A DNA stretch of 61,146 bases from Mycobacterium sp. E183 (lineage in GTDB: Bacteria > Actinomycetota > Actinomycetes > Mycobacteriales > Mycobacteriaceae). Under the pieces are notes generated by a model. That model was not told the DNA's origin. It saw only the letters and a list, made by a program, of their open reading frames with translations, and searched no databases. The DNA is taken from contig NZ_LZJN01000052.1 of the NCBI RefSeq assembly GCF_001667735.1, forward strand, positions 1 to 61,146. Direction: 5' to 3'. The stretch's first letter is position 1. The number at the start of each line of letters is the position of its first letter. The position numbers and the translations under genes were made by a program. Positions 30,029 to 43,092 of the stretch are shown here, piece by piece.

Positions 30029-31985
30029 CCCCGAACTGCAGGCCCTCAAAGCGCGCATGATGCGCAGCCGGCCGGCCATCAGGCGGTTGGGCTGGCCGGT
30101 GTTCCCTTACACGACCCTGGTGCGGGTCACCCTGTGGATCAGCGTGACGGTGGTCTCCGTCCTGTTCGCCTGCGGTGCTTGGCAGCGGCGCTGGATCGCC
30201 GACGACGGGCTCATCGTGTTGCGCACGGTGCGCAACCTGCTCGCCGGCAACGGGCCGGTCTTCAACCAGGGTGAGCGGGTGGAGGCCAACACCTCCACGG
30301 CCTGGACCTACCTGATGTACGCCGGCAGTTGGGTGGGCGGGCCGATGCGGATGGAATACGTGGCGCTCGCGCTGGCCCTGACGCTCTCGGTGCTGGGCGT
30401 CGCCCTGCTCATGCTGGGAGCCGCCCGGTTGTACGCACCCAGCCTGCGCGGCCGCAGGGCCGTCATGCTGCCCGCCGGCGCGTTGGTCTACGTCGCGCTT
30501 CCGCCCGCACGTGACTTCGCCACCTCCGGTCTGGAGAGCGGGCTGACGCTGGCTTACCTCGGGCTGCTGTGGTGGATGATGGTCTGCTGGGGCCAGCCGG
30601 TGCGGAACCGCCCGGATCACAAACTCTTCATCGGTGCGCTGGCGTTCGTGGCTGGTTTCAGCGTCTTGGTCCGGCCCGACCTGGCCCTGATGGGCGGGTT
30701 GGCCCTGATCATGATGCTGATCGCGGCGCGGACCTGGCGGCGCCGGGTGCTGATCGTGCTGGCCGGTGGGCTGCTGCCCGTCGGCTACGAGATCTTCCGG
30801 ATGGGCTATTACGGCCTGCTGGTGCCCGGAACCGCGCTGGCCAAGGACGCGGCGGGCGACAAGTGGTCCCAGGGCATGATCTACCTGTCGAACTTCGACG
30901 CACCCTACGCGGTGTGGGTGCCGGTGGTGCTCCTCGTGCCGCTGGGGCTGCTGCTTCTCGCGGCGCGCCGCCGGCCGTCGTTTTTGCGGCCCGCCTTCGC
31001 CCCGAACTACGGGCGGGTGGCCCGGGCGGTTCAAAGCCCGCCCGCCGTCGTGGCTTTCGTTGTGGTGAGCGGCCTGCTGCAAGCGCTCTACTGGATCCGG
31101 CAGGGCGGCGACTTCATGCACGGGCGGGTGCTGTTGGCGCCGTTGTTCTGCTTGCTGGCCCCGGTCGCCGTGATCCCGCTGGCCATTCCGGATGGACAGG
31201 ACTATTCGCGGGAGACGGGCTACTGGGTGGCCGGTGCGGCCGGCGCGCTCTGGCTGGGTGTGGCCGGTTGGTCGCTGTGGGCGGCGAATTCGCCGGGGAT
31301 GGGCGACGACGCCACCCACGTCAGCTACTCCGGAATCGTCGACGAGCGGCGCTTCTACGCGCAGGCCACCGGGCACGCGCATCCGCTCACCGCCGCCGAC
31401 TACCTGGGGTATCCCAGGATGGCGGCCATCCTGACGGCGCTCGAAAACACTCCCGACGGGGCGTTACTGCTGCCGTCGGGAAATTACATCCAGTGGGACC
31501 TCGTGCCGATGGCGCAACCGGGGCCCGACAAGCAACCCCAAAAACCGCAGCACGCAGTGTTTTTCACCAACCTCGGCATGGTCGGCATGAATGTCGGGCT
31601 CGATGTCAGGGTGATCGACCAGATCGGACTGGCGAATCCGCTTGCGCAACACACGGAACGGTTGCAGCACGGCCGCATCGGGCACGACAAGAACCTCTTC
31701 CCGGACTGGGTGATCGCCGACGGTCCGTGGGTGAAGTTGTATCCCGGCATTCCGGGTTATCTGGACCAGCAGTGGGTCGCCGAGGCGGTGACCGCCCTCA
31801 AATGTCCCGAGACCGAGGCGGTGCTGAGTTCGGTGCGCGCACCGATGACCCCGCACAGGTTCCTGTCGAACCTGCTGCATTCCTATGAATTCACCAAATA
31901 CCGGATAGACCGTGTGCCGCGCTACGAGCTGGCCAGATGCGGGCTGCCGGTGCCCGAAGAGGCCCCGCCGCCACCTCGCGAGTAA
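30003..31985 (+). CDS. aftB: Terminal beta-(1-2)-arabinofuranosyltransferase AftB
   Basis: A GT-C membrane glycosyltransferase of up to 660 residues that caps arabinan with beta-(1-2)-arabinose from decaprenyl-phospho-arabinose. After an N-terminal helix (TLWISVTVVSVLFACGAW) comes the extracytoplasmic acidic motif RRWIADDGLIVLR typical of GT-C enzymes. About ten helices follow, then a soluble C-terminal domain of about 250 residues. The start is uncertain: TTG 30003 overlaps ubiA; ATG 30057 (MMRSRPAIRR) or a GTG near the first helix, closer to the 627-residue M. tuberculosis protein, are alternatives. It is the last gene of the glf operon. Confidence 0.93.
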   Translation: MEPPLPSVSPELQALKARMMRSRPAIRRLGWPVFPYTTLVRVTLWISVTVVSVLFACGAWQRRWIADDGLIVLRTVRNLLAGNGPVFNQGERVEANTSTAWTYLMYAGSWVGGPMRMEYVALALALTLSVLGVALLMLGAARLYAPSLRGRRAVMLPAGALVYVALPPARDFATSGLESGLTLAYLGLLWWMMVCWGQPVRNRPDHKLFIGALAFVAGFSVLVRPDLALMGGLALIMMLIAARTWRRRVLIVLAGGLLPVGYEIFRMGYYGLLVPGTALAKDAAGDKWSQGMIYLSNFDAPYAVWVPVVLLVPLGLLLLAARRRPSFLRPAFAPNYGRVARAVQSPPAVVAFVVVSGLLQALYWIRQGGDFMHGRVLLAPLFCLLAPVAVIPLAIPDGQDYSRETGYWVAGAAGALWLGVAGWSLWAANSPGMGDDATHVSYSGIVDERRFYAQATGHAHPLTAADYLGYPRMAAILTALENTPDGALLLPSGNYIQWDLVPMAQPGPDKQPQKPQHAVFFTNLGMVGMNVGLDVRVIDQIGLANPLAQHTERLQHGRIGHDKNLFPDWVIADGPWVKLYPGIPGYLDQQWVAEAVTALKCPETEAVLSSVRAPMTPHRFLSNLLHSYEFTKYRIDRVPRYELARCGLPVPEEAPPPPRE

Positions 31986-33364
<1,379 letters not shown>

Positions 33365-33380
33365 GCCCACGAACAACGCG

Positions 33381-33425
33381 ACTAACGGCGGAAACCCTTC
33401 GGGGTTTCCGCCGTTAGTTGTTTTG
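33381..33425 (+). terminator. Strong intrinsic terminator after fbpA
   Basis: A perfect 17-bp stem (33381-33397 with 33402-33418) closes on a TTCG tetraloop and is followed by TGTTTTG. It lies 16 bp after the fbpA stop and isolates fbpA from the downstream fbpD/mpt51 gene. It is the clearest intrinsic terminator in the window. Confidence 0.92.
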
Positions 33426-33512
33426 GTGTGTGATTTGTTTCACTACCCCGTGGGCGGGGGAACTACGGCGCTGGCTAATGTGCTCGTCAGCGACTAGACG
33501 ATGGAGGGTGAC

Positions 33513-34424
33513 ATGAGGGTCGTGCGGGGTGCGTCAGCGCTTCTTCGGGTGTTCTCCGTAGCCGCGCTGGCGATCGGGCTGATCGGTGTGACCGTGGCGG
33601 GCGGACCGGCCGGCAAGGCGAGGGCGGCCGGTTACGAGAGCCTGATGGTGCCGTCGGCGGCGATGGGCCGCGACATCCCGGTGGCCTTCCTGGCCGGCGG
33701 ACCGCACGCGGTGTATCTGCTGGACGCGTTCAACGCGGCCCCCGACGTGAGCAACTGGGTCACCGCGGGCAACGCGATGAACACGCTTGGCGGCAAGGGC
33801 ATCTCGGTGGTGGCGCCCGCGGGCGGGGCCTGGAGCATGTACACGAACTGGGAGCAGGACGGCAGCAAGCAGTGGGACACCTTCCTGTCCAGCGAGCTGC
33901 CCAACTGGCTGGCCGCCAACAAAGGCCTGGCGCCGGGCGGCCACGCGGCCGTCGGCGCCTCGCAGGGCGGCTACGGCGCGATGGCGCTCGCCGCCTTCCA
34001 CCCCGACCGCTTCGGCTTCGCCGGTTCGCTGTCCGGGTTCCTGTACCCGTCGAGCACCAACTACAACGGCGCGATCCTGGCCGGCCTGCAACAGTTCGGC
34101 GGTGTGGACGGTAACGGGATGTGGGGGGCCCCGCAGCTGGGCCGGTGGAAGTGGCACGACCCATACGTCCACGCGTCGCTGCTGGCGCAGAACAACACCC
34201 GCGTGTGGGTCTACAGCCCGACGAACATGGGTGGCGACGACGCCGCCATGATCGGCCAGGCGGGGGCGGCCATGGGCAGCTCCCGCGAGTTCTACCAGCA
34301 GTACCGCAGCAACGGCGGGCACAACGGTCACTTCGACTTCCCGGGCGGCGGCGACAACGGCTGGGGCTCCTGGTCGGGGCAGCTGGGCGCGATGTCGGGC
34401 GACATCGTCGGCGCGATTCGCTAA
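33513..34424 (+). CDS. fbpD: MPT51/FbpD, non-catalytic antigen 85 relative
   Basis: A 303-residue secreted alpha/beta-hydrolase-fold protein. The start is ATG 33513 behind GGAGGGTG. The signal peptide (LLRVFSVAALAIGLIGVTVAG) is cleaved near KARAAG. The fold follows antigen 85 (VPSAAMGRDIPVAFLAGGPH, VGASQGGYGAMALAAFHP). The elbow keeps Ser (GASQG) and a C-terminal His (HNGHFDF), but the segment aligned to the catalytic Glu (MGGDDAAMIGQAGAAMG) has Ala there. This fits MPT51 proteins, reported as fibronectin- or carbohydrate-binding rather than mycolyltransferases. Confidence 0.94.
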   Translation: MRVVRGASALLRVFSVAALAIGLIGVTVAGGPAGKARAAGYESLMVPSAAMGRDIPVAFLAGGPHAVYLLDAFNAAPDVSNWVTAGNAMNTLGGKGISVVAPAGGAWSMYTNWEQDGSKQWDTFLSSELPNWLAANKGLAPGGHAAVGASQGGYGAMALAAFHPDRFGFAGSLSGFLYPSSTNYNGAILAGLQQFGGVDGNGMWGAPQLGRWKWHDPYVHASLLAQNNTRVWVYSPTNMGGDDAAMIGQAGAAMGSSREFYQQYRSNGGHNGHFDFPGGGDNGWGSWSGQLGAMSGDIVGAIR

Positions 34425-34556
34425 GCGGGTCGGCGCCGGGAGACGCGGGTCGCCGCCCGGCTGAGGTGGCCCTGCGAGCCGGTACCGTGTAGGGGGTGCA
34501 GCCGGGGGTCGGGAGGACCGCTTGGCTGCGATCCACCGACCTGCTAGCGGGAGACC

Positions 34557-35567
34557 ATGGCCACCAACGCGCGGCGTAAGCGCCACCGAGCCCTCGCCTG
34601 GACCGCCGCCTTGGCGATGGCAGGGGTGGTGTTGTTGGTCATCGTGCTAGTGGTCGTCATGCTACGAGGCCGCGAATCCGCGCCCAGCGCGGTGCCGCCG
34701 GGCGTCTTGCCGTCGCCGTCCACGACCACCCACCCGCACAAACCCCGGCCCGCTTCGCAAGATGCGTCGTGCCCCGACGTCCAGCTGGTCAACGTCCCCG
34801 GCACCTGGGAGTCCGCGCCGCAGGACGATCCGCTCAACCCGATGCAATTCCCCAACGCGCTGCTGCACAGGGTGACCACGGCGATCACCCAGCAGTTCCC
34901 CGCGTCCCGGGTGCAGGAGTACACCACCCCTTACACCGCGCAGTTCCACAACCCGCTCAGCGGCGACACTCAGATGTCGTACAACGAAAGCCGCGCCGAG
35001 GGCACCCGCGCCACGGTCCAGGCGATGACGGACATGAACGCGAAGTGCCCGCTGACCAGTTACGTGCTGATGGGCTTCTCGCAGGGCGCGGTGATCGCCG
35101 GTGACATCGCCAGCGACATCGGCAACGGCCGCGGACCCGTCGACGACGACCTGGTGCTCGGTGTGACGTTGATCGCTGACGGTCGCCGCCAGCCCGGCGT
35201 GGGCAACGACATCGGGCCCAATCCGCCCGGGCAGGGCGCCGAGGTCACGCTGCACGAAGTGCCCGTGCTCTCCGGGCTGGGCTTGACGATGACCGGCGCG
35301 CGGCCCGGCGGGTTCGGCGCGCTCAACGACAAGACCAACGAAATCTGCGCTCCGGGTGACCTCATCTGCGCCGCGCCGGACGAGGCGTTCAGCGTGGCCA
35401 ACCTGCCCAATACCCTTAACACCCTGGCCGGCGGTGCCGGGCAGCCCATCCACGCGTTGTACGCGACCACGCAGTTCTGGAACCTGGACGGGCAGCCGGC
35501 CACCGATTGGACGTTGAACTGGGTTCAAGGACTGATCGCCAACGCGCCGCACCCCAAACATGGATGA
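34557..35567 (+). CDS. Cutinase-like lipase/thioesterase Culp6 (Rv3802c-like)
   Basis: A 336-residue protein, the same length as Rv3802c. An N-terminal membrane helix ([21 protein letters not shown]) anchors a periplasmic cutinase-fold domain. The nucleophile elbow is GFSQG with Ser175; Asp and His candidates follow in the C-terminal third ([21 protein letters not shown]). Disulfide cysteines include DASCPDV and NAKCPL. The M. tuberculosis protein has phospholipase and thioesterase activity and influences envelope lipid content. It lies between mpt51 and fadD32 in the mycolate cluster. Confidence 0.93.
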   Translation: MATNARRKRHRALAWTAALAMAGVVLLVIVLVVVMLRGRESAPSAVPPGVLPSPSTTTHPHKPRPASQDASCPDVQLVNVPGTWESAPQDDPLNPMQFPNALLHRVTTAITQQFPASRVQEYTTPYTAQFHNPLSGDTQMSYNESRAEGTRATVQAMTDMNAKCPLTSYVLMGFSQGAVIAGDIASDIGNGRGPVDDDLVLGVTLIADGRRQPGVGNDIGPNPPGQGAEVTLHEVPVLSGLGLTMTGARPGGFGALNDKTNEICAPGDLICAAPDEAFSVANLPNTLNTLAGGAGQPIHALYATTQFWNLDGQPATDWTLNWVQGLIANAPHPKHG

Positions 35568-35857
35568 CCCGGCCGCGGGACACAGCCATCAGGAGCCCGT
35601 TGCCGGTGCAGATCAGCGGTACCTTGTGATTTGGTGTGCTGCGGCCCGCCCCTTAACATTAAGAGGAATTTAAGAGCTATAACACTTTGTTGCGGACCCG
35701 ATCCTGGTGGAAGCCGGCCTGGGATGAACAGGGGGCCGGCGCCCGCGGCGCCGCGCGAGGACTGGCCCGCGTAGAAATGGAAGCCGTCGGCCTGGCCGAC
35801 CGAAGGACAGCTAGCCGGCGTACCGCCGGCCTGAAACAGGTGTGACAGGAGAGCGGA
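35568..35857. promoter_or_regulatory. fadD32 upstream region with A/T-rich island
   Basis: A 290-bp gap without a gene. Bases 35650-35692 form an unusually A/T-rich island containing CTTAA (35652-35656) and TTAAG (35659-35663) as inverted arms, a further TTAAG at 35670-35674, and TATAAC at 35679-35684, a possible -10. CAGGAGAG just before ATG 35858 is the ribosome site. It is the likely promoter for fadD32-pks13-accD4. Confidence 0.5.
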
Positions 35858-37756
35858 ATGCCGTACCACAACCCGTTCATCGTGAATGGAAAGATCAGGT
35901 TCCCGGACAACACCAACCTGGTCAAGCACGTTGAGAAGTGGGCGAGGGTGCGCGGCGACAAGCTGGCCTACCGTTTCATCGACTACTCCACCGAGCGCGA
36001 CGGGGTGTATCGCGACATCGTCTGGAGCGACTTCAGCGCCCGCAACCGGGCGGTGGGCGCCCGGCTGCAGCAGGTCACCCAGCCCGGTGACCGCATCGCC
36101 ATCCTGTGCCCCCAGAACCTGGACTACCTCATCGCCTTCTTCGGCGCGCTGTACGCCGGCCGGATCGCGGTGCCGCTGTTCGACCCGGGCGAGCCGGGCC
36201 ACGTGGGCCGGCTGCACGCCGTGCTCGACGACTGCACGCCGTCGACCATCCTGACCACCACCGAGGCCGCGGAAGGCGTCCGCAAATTCATCCGCGCACG
36301 CGCCGCCAAGGAACGGCCCCGCGTGATCGCCGTCGACGCGGTGCCCAACGAGGTCGCGTCCACCTGGGTCGAGCCCGAGGCCGACGAGAACACGATCGCC
36401 TACCTGCAGTACACCTCCGGCTCCACCCGTACCCCGACCGGCGTGCAGATCACGCACCTGAACCTGCCCACCAACGTGCTGCAGGTGCTCAACGGCCTCG
36501 AAGGCAAGGAAGGGGACCGCGGCCTGTCCTGGCTGCCCTTCTTCCACGACATGGGCCTGATCACTGCGCTGCTGTCGCCGGTGCTCGGTTACAACTTCAC
36601 GTTCATGACCCCGGCCGCGTTCGTGCGCCGGCCCGGCCGGTGGATCCGGGAGATGGCCCGCAAGCCCGAAGACGCCCCGGACAGCGAGGTCATCACCGTC
36701 GCGCCGAACTTCGCGTTCGAGCACGCCGCGGTGCGCGGCGTGCCCAAGGACGGCGAGCCGCCTCTGGACCTGAGCAACGTCAAGGCGATCCTCAACGGCA
36801 GCGAGCCGGTGTCCCCGGCGTCGATGCGCAAGTTCTACGACGCGTTCAAGCCTTATGGCCTGCGCGAGACCGCGATCAAGCCTTCCTACGGTCTGGCCGA
36901 GGCCACGCTGTTCGTGTCCACCACGCCTATGGACGAGGCGCCCACGGTCATCCACGTCGACCGCGACGAGCTGAACAAGCAGCGCTTCGTCGAGGTGGCC
37001 TCCGATTCGCCCAAGGCCGTCGCACAGGTTTCCGCCGGCATCATCGGCGTCGACGAGTGGGCCGTCATCGTCGATCCCGACACCGCCAGTGAGCTGCCCG
37101 ACGGGCAGATCGGCGAGATCTGGTTGCACGGTAACAACATGGGCACCGGCTACTGGGGCAGGGAAGACGAGACCACCGAGACCTTCCGCAACATCCTCAA
37201 GTCGCGCATCAGCCAGTCGCACGCCGAGGGCGCCCCGGACGACGGCATGTGGGTGCGCACCGGCGATTACGGCACCTACCACAAGGGCCACCTCTATATC
37301 GCGGGCCGGATCAAGGACCTCGTCATCATCGACGGCCGCAACCACTACCCGCAGGACCTCGAGTACTCGGCCCAGGAGGCCAGCCGCGCCCTGCGCACCG
37401 GCTACGTGGCCGCGTTCTCCGTGCCGGCCAACCAGCTGCCGCAGGTGGTGTTCGACAACCCGCACACCGGCCTCAAGCACGACCCCGACGACAGCTCCGA
37501 GCAGCTGGTGATCGTGGCCGAGCGTGCCCCCGGCACGCACAAGCTGGACTACCAGCCGATCGCGGACGAAATCCGGGCGGCCATCGCCGTCCGCCACGGG
37601 GTCACCATCCGCGACCTGCTGCTGGTGCAGGCGGGAACGATCCCGCGTACCTCGAGCGGCAAGATCGGGCGCCGCGCGTGCCGCGCCGCCTACCTCGACG
37701 GCAGCCTGCGTAGCGGCGTCGGATCGCCGACGGCCTTCGCCGGGGCTAACGACTGA
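35858..37756 (+). CDS. fadD32: Long-chain fatty-acid-AMP ligase FadD32
   Basis: A 632-residue fatty-acyl-AMP ligase that activates the meromycolic acid and loads it on the N-terminal ACP of Pks13. The ATP-binding loop is [16 protein letters not shown]. The adenylate motif region is [11 protein letters not shown], and the hinge and catalytic Lys region includes [24 protein letters not shown] and the C-terminal [16 protein letters not shown]-type enzymes carry an insertion that blocks CoA transfer, consistent with the length here. It has a good ribosome site, is followed 11 bp later by pks13, and is essential in M. tuberculosis. Confidence 0.97.
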   Translation: MPYHNPFIVNGKIRFPDNTNLVKHVEKWARVRGDKLAYRFIDYSTERDGVYRDIVWSDFSARNRAVGARLQQVTQPGDRIAILCPQNLDYLIAFFGALYAGRIAVPLFDPGEPGHVGRLHAVLDDCTPSTILTTTEAAEGVRKFIRARAAKERPRVIAVDAVPNEVASTWVEPEADENTIAYLQYTSGSTRTPTGVQITHLNLPTNVLQVLNGLEGKEGDRGLSWLPFFHDMGLITALLSPVLGYNFTFMTPAAFVRRPGRWIREMARKPEDAPDSEVITVAPNFAFEHAAVRGVPKDGEPPLDLSNVKAILNGSEPVSPASMRKFYDAFKPYGLRETAIKPSYGLAEATLFVSTTPMDEAPTVIHVDRDELNKQRFVEVASDSPKAVAQVSAGIIGVDEWAVIVDPDTASELPDGQIGEIWLHGNNMGTGYWGREDETTETFRNILKSRISQSHAEGAPDDGMWVRTGDYGTYHKGHLYIAGRIKDLVIIDGRNHYPQDLEYSAQEASRALRTGYVAAFSVPANQLPQVVFDNPHTGLKHDPDDSSEQLVIVAERAPGTHKLDYQPIADEIRAAIAVRHGVTIRDLLLVQAGTIPRTSSGKIGRRACRAAYLDGSLRSGVGSPTAFAGAND

Positions 37757-37767
37757 ATTCAGGAACC

Positions 37768-40700
37768 ATGGCTGACACAGACGAACCTCAGGAGAACTCG
37801 CCCGCCAAGAAGACCGAGCTCACAGTCCCCGAGATGCGCGCGTGGCTGCGCAACTGGGTGGGCCGGGCCGTCGGCAAGTCGCCGGACGACATCGACGAGT
37901 CGGTGCCCATGGTCGAGCTCGGCCTGTCGTCGCGCGACGCCGTAGCGATGGCCGCCGACATCGAGGACATGACCGGTGTCACCCTGTCGGTCGCGGTGGC
38001 CTTCCAGCACCCGACCATCGAGTCGCTGGCCACCCGGATCATCGAGGGCGAGCCGGAGCTCGACACCTCGGGTGACGACGTTTCCGACTGGACGCGCAAC
38101 GGCCCGGCCGAGCGCGTCGACATCGCGATCGTGGGCCTGTCGACCCGGCTGCCGGGGGACATGAACAGCCCCGACGAGACGTGGCAGGCGCTCATGGAGG
38201 GCCGCGACGCCATCACCGACCTGCCGGAGGGCCGCTGGGCGGAGTTCCTCGAAGAGCCGCGGCTCGCCGAGCGGATGGCCAAGGCCCGCACCCGTGGCGG
38301 CTACCTGAAGGACATCAAGGGCTTCGACTCCGAGTTCTTCGCGGTGGCCAAGACCGAAGCCGACAACATCGACCCGCAGCAGCGGATGGCGCTGGAGCTG
38401 ACCTGGGAAGCGCTCGAACACGCCCGCATCCCGGCGTCGAGCCTGCGCGGCGGGTCCGTCGGCGTGTACGTCGGTGTCTCCAACAACGACTACAGCTTCC
38501 TGGCGGTGTCCGACCCGACCGTCGCGCACCCCTACGCCATCACCGGCACCGCGACGTCGATCATCGCCAACCGGGTCTCCTACTTTTACGACTTCCGCGG
38601 TCCGTCCGTGGCCGTCGACACCGCCTGCTCGAGCTCGCTGGTGGCCGCCCACCAAGCGGTCCAGGCGCTGCGCAACGGCGAGTGCGACGTGGCCGTCGCC
38701 GGCGGCGTCAACGCGCTGATCACGCCGGTGGTCACCCTCGGCTTCGACGAGATCGGCCAGGTCCTTTCGCCCGACGGCCGGATCAAGTCGTTCTCCTCCG
38801 ACGCCGACGGCTACACCCGGTCCGAGGGCGGCGGCATGCTGGTGCTCAAGCGCGTCGACGACGCCCGCCGCGACGGCGACCAGATCCTCGCCGTGATCGC
38901 GGGCAGCGCGGTCAACCACGACGGCCGGTCCAACGGCCTGATCGCCCCCAACCAGGACGCGCAGGCCGACGTGCTGCGCCGGGCCTACAAGGACGCCGGC
39001 ATCGATCCCCGCAACGTCGACTACATCGAGGCGCACGGCACCGGCACCGTCCTCGGCGACCCGATCGAGGCCGAGGCGCTGGGCCGCGTCGTCGGCCGGG
39101 GCCGCCCCGCCGATCGCCCGGCGCTGCTGGGCGCGGTGAAAACCAATGTGGGCCACCTGGAGTCGGCGGCCGGCGCGGCCAGCATGGCAAAGGTGGTGCT
39201 GGCGCTGCAGCACGACAAGCTGCCGCCGTCGATCAACTTCGCCGGCCCCAGCCCCTACATCGACTTCGACGCGATGCGCCTGAAGGTGGTCGACCAGCCC
39301 ACCGACTGGCCGCGCTACGGCGGCTACGCCCTGGCCGGGGTGTCCAGCTTCGGCTTCGGTGGCGCCAACGCCCACTTGGTGGTGCGCGAGGTCTTGCCCC
39401 GTGACGTCATCGAGCGGGAGCCGGAGCCGGCGCCCGAACCGCAGGCGGCCGCGGAAACCGCCGAGGCCCCCACCATGGAAAGCCACGCGCTGCGGTTCGA
39501 CGATTTCGGCAACATCATCCCGGATGCCGAGGCGCCCGAGGAGGACGAGTACGAGCTGCCGGGCGTCACCGACGAGGCGCTGCGGCTCAAGGAGATCGCG
39601 CTCGAAGAGCTCGCGGCGAAAGAAGCGGCGGAGCCGACCAAGCCCCTGATCCCGCTCGCCGTGTCGGCGTTCCTGACCTCGCGCAAGAAGGCCGCGGCCG
39701 CCGAGCTCGCGGACTGGCTGGAAAGCCCGGAGGGCCAGGCGTCGTCCCTGGAATCGGTCGGCCGGGCGCTGTCGCGGCGCAACCACGGCCGTTCCCGCGC
39801 GGTCGTGCTGGCCCACGACCACGAGGAGGCCATCAAGGGTCTGCGCGCCGTCGCCGAGGGCAAGCAGCGGCCGGGCGTGTTCAGCGTCGACGGGCCCGTG
39901 ACCAACGGACCGGTCTGGGCGATGGCCGGCTTCGGCGCGCAGCACCGCAAGATGGGGAAGAACCTCTACCTGCGCAACGAGGTCTTCGCGGAGTGGATCG
40001 AGAAGGTCGACGCGCTGATCCAGGATGAGCGCGGTTACTCGGTGCTCGAGCTGATCTTGGACGACTCGCACGAGTACGGCATCGAGACGTCCAATGTGGT
40101 GATCTTCGCGATCCAGATCGCGCTCGGCGAATTGCTCAAGCACCACGGTGCCAAGCCCGCCGCGGTGATCGGGCAGTCCCTCGGCGAACCCGCGTCCGCC
40201 TACTTCGCCGGCGGGCTGTCGCTGGCCGACGCCGCCCGGGTCATCGCGTCGCGCTCGCACCTGATGGGTGAGGGCGAGGCGATGCTGTTCGGCGAGTACA
40301 TCCGGTTCATGGCGCTCGTCGAGTACTCCGCCGACGAGCTCAAGACGGTGTTCGCCGACTTCCCGGGCCTGGAGGTGTGCGTCTACGCGGCGCCCACCCA
40401 GACCGTCATCGGCGGCCCGCCCGAACAGATCGACGCGATTGTCGCCCGGGCCGAGGCCGAGGGCCGCTTCGCCCGCAAGCTGCAGACCAAGGGCGCCGGT
40501 CACACCTCGCAGATGGACCCGCTGCTCGGCGAGTTCTCCGCGGAGTTGCAGGGCATCGAGCCGATGACGCCCACCGTGGGGATCTTCTCGACGGTGCACG
40601 AGGGGACCTACGTCAAACCCGACGGCGAGCCGCTCCACGACGTCGCCTACTGGGTCAAGGGGATGCGGCACTCGGTGTACTTCACGCACGGCGTCCGCAA

Positions 40701-43092
40701 CGCCGTGGACAGCGGGTTCACCACCTTTTTGGAGCTGGCGCCCAACCCGGTGGCGCTGATGCAGATCGGCTTGACCACCGCCGCGGCCGGGTTGCACGAC
40801 GCGCAGCTGATCCCGACGCTGGCCAAGAAGCAGGACGACGTCGAGGCGATGATCGCGGCCATGGCCCAGCTCTACGTCTACGGCCACGACCTGGACATCT
40901 GGACGCTGTTCAGCCGGGCGTCCGGTCCCGAGGACTACGCCAACATTCCGCCGACCCGGTTCAAGCGCAAGGAGCACTGGCTGGACGTGCACTTCGCGCA
41001 CGGCAGCAGCTCGGTGCTCATGCCGGGCAACCACGTCGCGCTGCCTGACGGCCGCCACGTCTGGGAGTACAACCCCCGCGGCCTGACGGACCTGCCCGCG
41101 TTGGTGAAAGCCGCTGCGGCAGAGGTCCTTCCGGACGCGCAGCTGGCGGCCGCCGAGCAGCGTGCGGTGCCCGGCGAGGGCGCCCGGCTGGTGACGACGC
41201 TGACCCGGCATCCGGGCGGCGCCTCGGTCCAGGTACACGCCCGCATCGACGAGTCCTTCACGCTGGTCTACGACGCGCTGGTGACCCGCGCCGGGGAGGC
41301 CGGTGTCGCCTTGCCGGCCGCGGTCGGCGCGGGCGCGGCCATCACGGCTGCGTCCAACGGGGCCGCCGTCGCGCCGGCGGAGTCCGGCGGTGAGGCCGAA
41401 GCCGAGACCCTGACCGACAGCCTGACCAACCGGTATTTCTCGGCGAGCATGGGCAAGTGGTCGCCGGACTCGGGCGAGACGGTCGCGGAGCGCCTGGGGC
41501 TGATCGTCGGCTCCGCCATGGGTTACGAGCCCGAGGACCTGCCGTGGGAGGTGCCCCTGATCGAGCTCGGGCTGGACTCGCTGATGGCGGTGCGGATCAA
41601 GAACCGCGTCGAGTACGACTTCGACCTGCCGCCGATCCAACTGACGGCCGTTCGGGACGCCAACCTCTACAACATCGAGGAGCTGATCAAGTACGCGGTC
41701 GAGCACCGCGACGAGGTCGAGCAGCTGCACGAGTACCAGCAGAGCCACTCGCCCGAGGAGATCGCCAAGGCCCAGGCGCAATTGATGAGCGGCGCCTCGC
41801 CCGCGACGATCGCCGCGCCCGCGCCCGACCCGCAGGCGGAGCCCGAGACCCAGCCGGCGCCGCCGCCGGCCTCGGACGTGCCGATCCCGCCGCCGCCCAC
41901 CGACCCGACCGGGCCGAAGGCGAACGGCGGGCAGCCCGCACCCAACCTGGCCGGCGCCGCACAGGCGCTCAACCAGGAGGCGGTCACCAAGGCGCTGAAC
42001 TCCGACGTGCCGCCGCGCGACGCCGCCGAACGGGTCACCTTCGCGACGTGGGCGATCGTCACGGGTAAGTCCCCGGGCGGCATCTTCAACCCGCTGCCCA
42101 AGCTGGACGACGCGCAGGCCGAGAAGATGGCGCAGCGCCTCTCCGAGCGGGCCGAAGGTCCGATCACCGCCGAGGACGTGGTGACGTCGGAGAACATCGA
42201 GGCCCTGGCCGAGAAGGTTCGCGGATACCTCGAGGCCGGTGAACTCGACGGATTCGTCCGCACCATCCGGGCGCCGCAAAACGATTCGCAGATACCGGTT
42301 TTCGTGTTCCACCCGGCCGGCGGTTCGACGGTGGTCTACGAGCCACTGCTCAACCGGTTGCCGCCGGACACCCCGATGTACGGGCTCGAGCGCGTCGAGG
42401 GCACCGTCCAGGAACGGGCCGCCCAATACGTGCCCAAACTGCTGGAGATGAACGGCGACAAGCCGTTCATCCTGGTCGGCTGGTCGCTGGGCGGTGCGTT
42501 GGCCTACGCCTGCGCGATCGGGCTCAAGCGGATGGGCGCCGACGTGGCGTTCGTCGGCATGATCGACACGGTCCGGGCCGGCGAAGAAATCCCGCAGACC
42601 AGGGAAGAGACCCGCAAGCGGTGGGACCGGTACGCGAGATTCGCCGAGCGCACCTTCAACGTCGAGATCCCCGCGATCCCCTACGAGCAGCTCGAGGAGC
42701 TCGACGACGAGGGTCAGGTCAAGTTCGTCTTGGAGATCGTCCAGCAGAGCGGTGTGCAGGTGCCGGGCGGGATCATCGAGCACCAGCGCACGTCGTACCT
42801 CGACAACCGCGCCTTGGAGACGGTCCAGATCGAGCCCTACGACGGCCACGTCACGCTCTACATGGCGGATCGCTACCATGACGACGTCATCGAGTTCGAG
42901 CCGCGGTATGCCATTCGCCAGCCGGATGGCGGCTGGGGCGAGTACGTGTCCGAGCTCGAGGTCGTGCCGATCGGCGGGGAGCACATCCAGGCCATCGACG
43001 AGCCGATCATCGCCAAGGTCGGCGCGCACATGACCGAGGCGCTGGAGAACATCGAGGCGGGGCGCCGCCGGAAGAGTGAGGTGGGCAACTAG
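37768..43092 (+). CDS. pks13: Mycolate-condensing polyketide synthase Pks13
   Basis: A 1774-residue multidomain enzyme that condenses the meromycolate and alpha chains and transfers the product to trehalose. Domains in order: ACP1 with phosphopantetheine Ser55 (LGLSSRDA), ketosynthase with Cys287 (DTACSSSL), acyltransferase with Ser804 (GQSLGEP), ACP2 with Ser1271 ([10 protein letters not shown]), and thioesterase with Ser1573 (VGWSLGGA). A Pro/Ala-rich linker of about 60 residues separates ACP2 from the thioesterase and largely explains the extra ~40 residues over the 1733-residue M. tuberculosis protein. The accD4 start shares the G of its TAG stop codon. Confidence 0.98.
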   Translation: MADTDEPQENSPAKKTELTVPEMRAWLRNWVGRAVGKSPDDIDESVPMVELGLSSRDAVAMAADIEDMTGVTLSVAVAFQHPTIESLATRIIEGEPELDTSGDDVSDWTRNGPAERVDIAIVGLSTRLPGDMNSPDETWQALMEGRDAITDLPEGRWAEFLEEPRLAERMAKARTRGGYLKDIKGFDSEFFAVAKTEADNIDPQQRMALELTWEALEHARIPASSLRGGSVGVYVGVSNNDYSFLAVSDPTVAHPYAITGTATSIIANRVSYFYDFRGPSVAVDTACSSSLVAAHQAVQALRNGECDVAVAGGVNALITPVVTLGFDEIGQVLSPDGRIKSFSSDADGYTRSEGGGMLVLKRVDDARRDGDQILAVIAGSAVNHDGRSNGLIAPNQDAQADVLRRAYKDAGIDPRNVDYIEAHGTGTVLGDPIEAEALGRVVGRGRPADRPALLGAVKTNVGHLESAAGAASMAKVVLALQHDKLPPSINFAGPSPYIDFDAMRLKVVDQPTDWPRYGGYALAGVSSFGFGGANAHLVVREVLPRDVIEREPEPAPEPQAAAETAEAPTMESHALRFDDFGNIIPDAEAPEEDEYELPGVTDEALRLKEIALEELAAKEAAEPTKPLIPLAVSAFLTSRKKAAAAELADWLESPEGQASSLESVGRALSRRNHGRSRAVVLAHDHEEAIKGLRAVAEGKQRPGVFSVDGPVTNGPVWAMAGFGAQHRKMGKNLYLRNEVFAEWIEKVDALIQDERGYSVLELILDDSHEYGIETSNVVIFAIQIALGELLKHHGAKPAAVIGQSLGEPASAYFAGGLSLADAARVIASRSHLMGEGEAMLFGEYIRFMALVEYSADELKTVFADFPGLEVCVYAAPTQTVIGGPPEQIDAIVARAEAEGRFARKLQTKGAGHTSQMDPLLGEFSAELQGIEPMTPTVGIFSTVHEGTYVKPDGEPLHDVAYWVKGMRHSVYFTHGVRNAVDSGFTTFLELAPNPVALMQIGLTTAAAGLHDAQLIPTLAKKQDDVEAMIAAMAQLYVYGHDLDIWTLFSRASGPEDYANIPPTRFKRKEHWLDVHFAHGSSSVLMPGNHVALPDGRHVWEYNPRGLTDLPALVKAAAAEVLPDAQLAAAEQRAVPGEGARLVTTLTRHPGGASVQVHARIDESFTLVYDALVTRAGEAGVALPAAVGAGAAITAASNGAAVAPAESGGEAEAETLTDSLTNRYFSASMGKWSPDSGETVAERLGLIVGSAMGYEPEDLPWEVPLIELGLDSLMAVRIKNRVEYDFDLPPIQLTAVRDANLYNIEELIKYAVEHRDEVEQLHEYQQSHSPEEIAKAQAQLMSGASPATIAAPAPDPQAEPETQPAPPPASDVPIPPPPTDPTGPKANGGQPAPNLAGAAQALNQEAVTKALNSDVPPRDAAERVTFATWAIVTGKSPGGIFNPLPKLDDAQAEKMAQRLSERAEGPITAEDVVTSENIEALAEKVRGYLEAGELDGFVRTIRAPQNDSQIPVFVFHPAGGSTVVYEPLLNRLPPDTPMYGLERVEGTVQERAAQYVPKLLEMNGDKPFILVGWSLGGALAYACAIGLKRMGADVAFVGMIDTVRAGEEIPQTREETRKRWDRYARFAERTFNVEIPAIPYEQLEELDDEGQVKFVLEIVQQSGVQVPGGIIEHQRTSYLDNRALETVQIEPYDGHVTLYMADRYHDDVIEFEPRYAIRQPDGGWGEYVSELEVVPIGGEHIQAIDEPIIAKVGAHMTEALENIEAGRRRKSEVGN

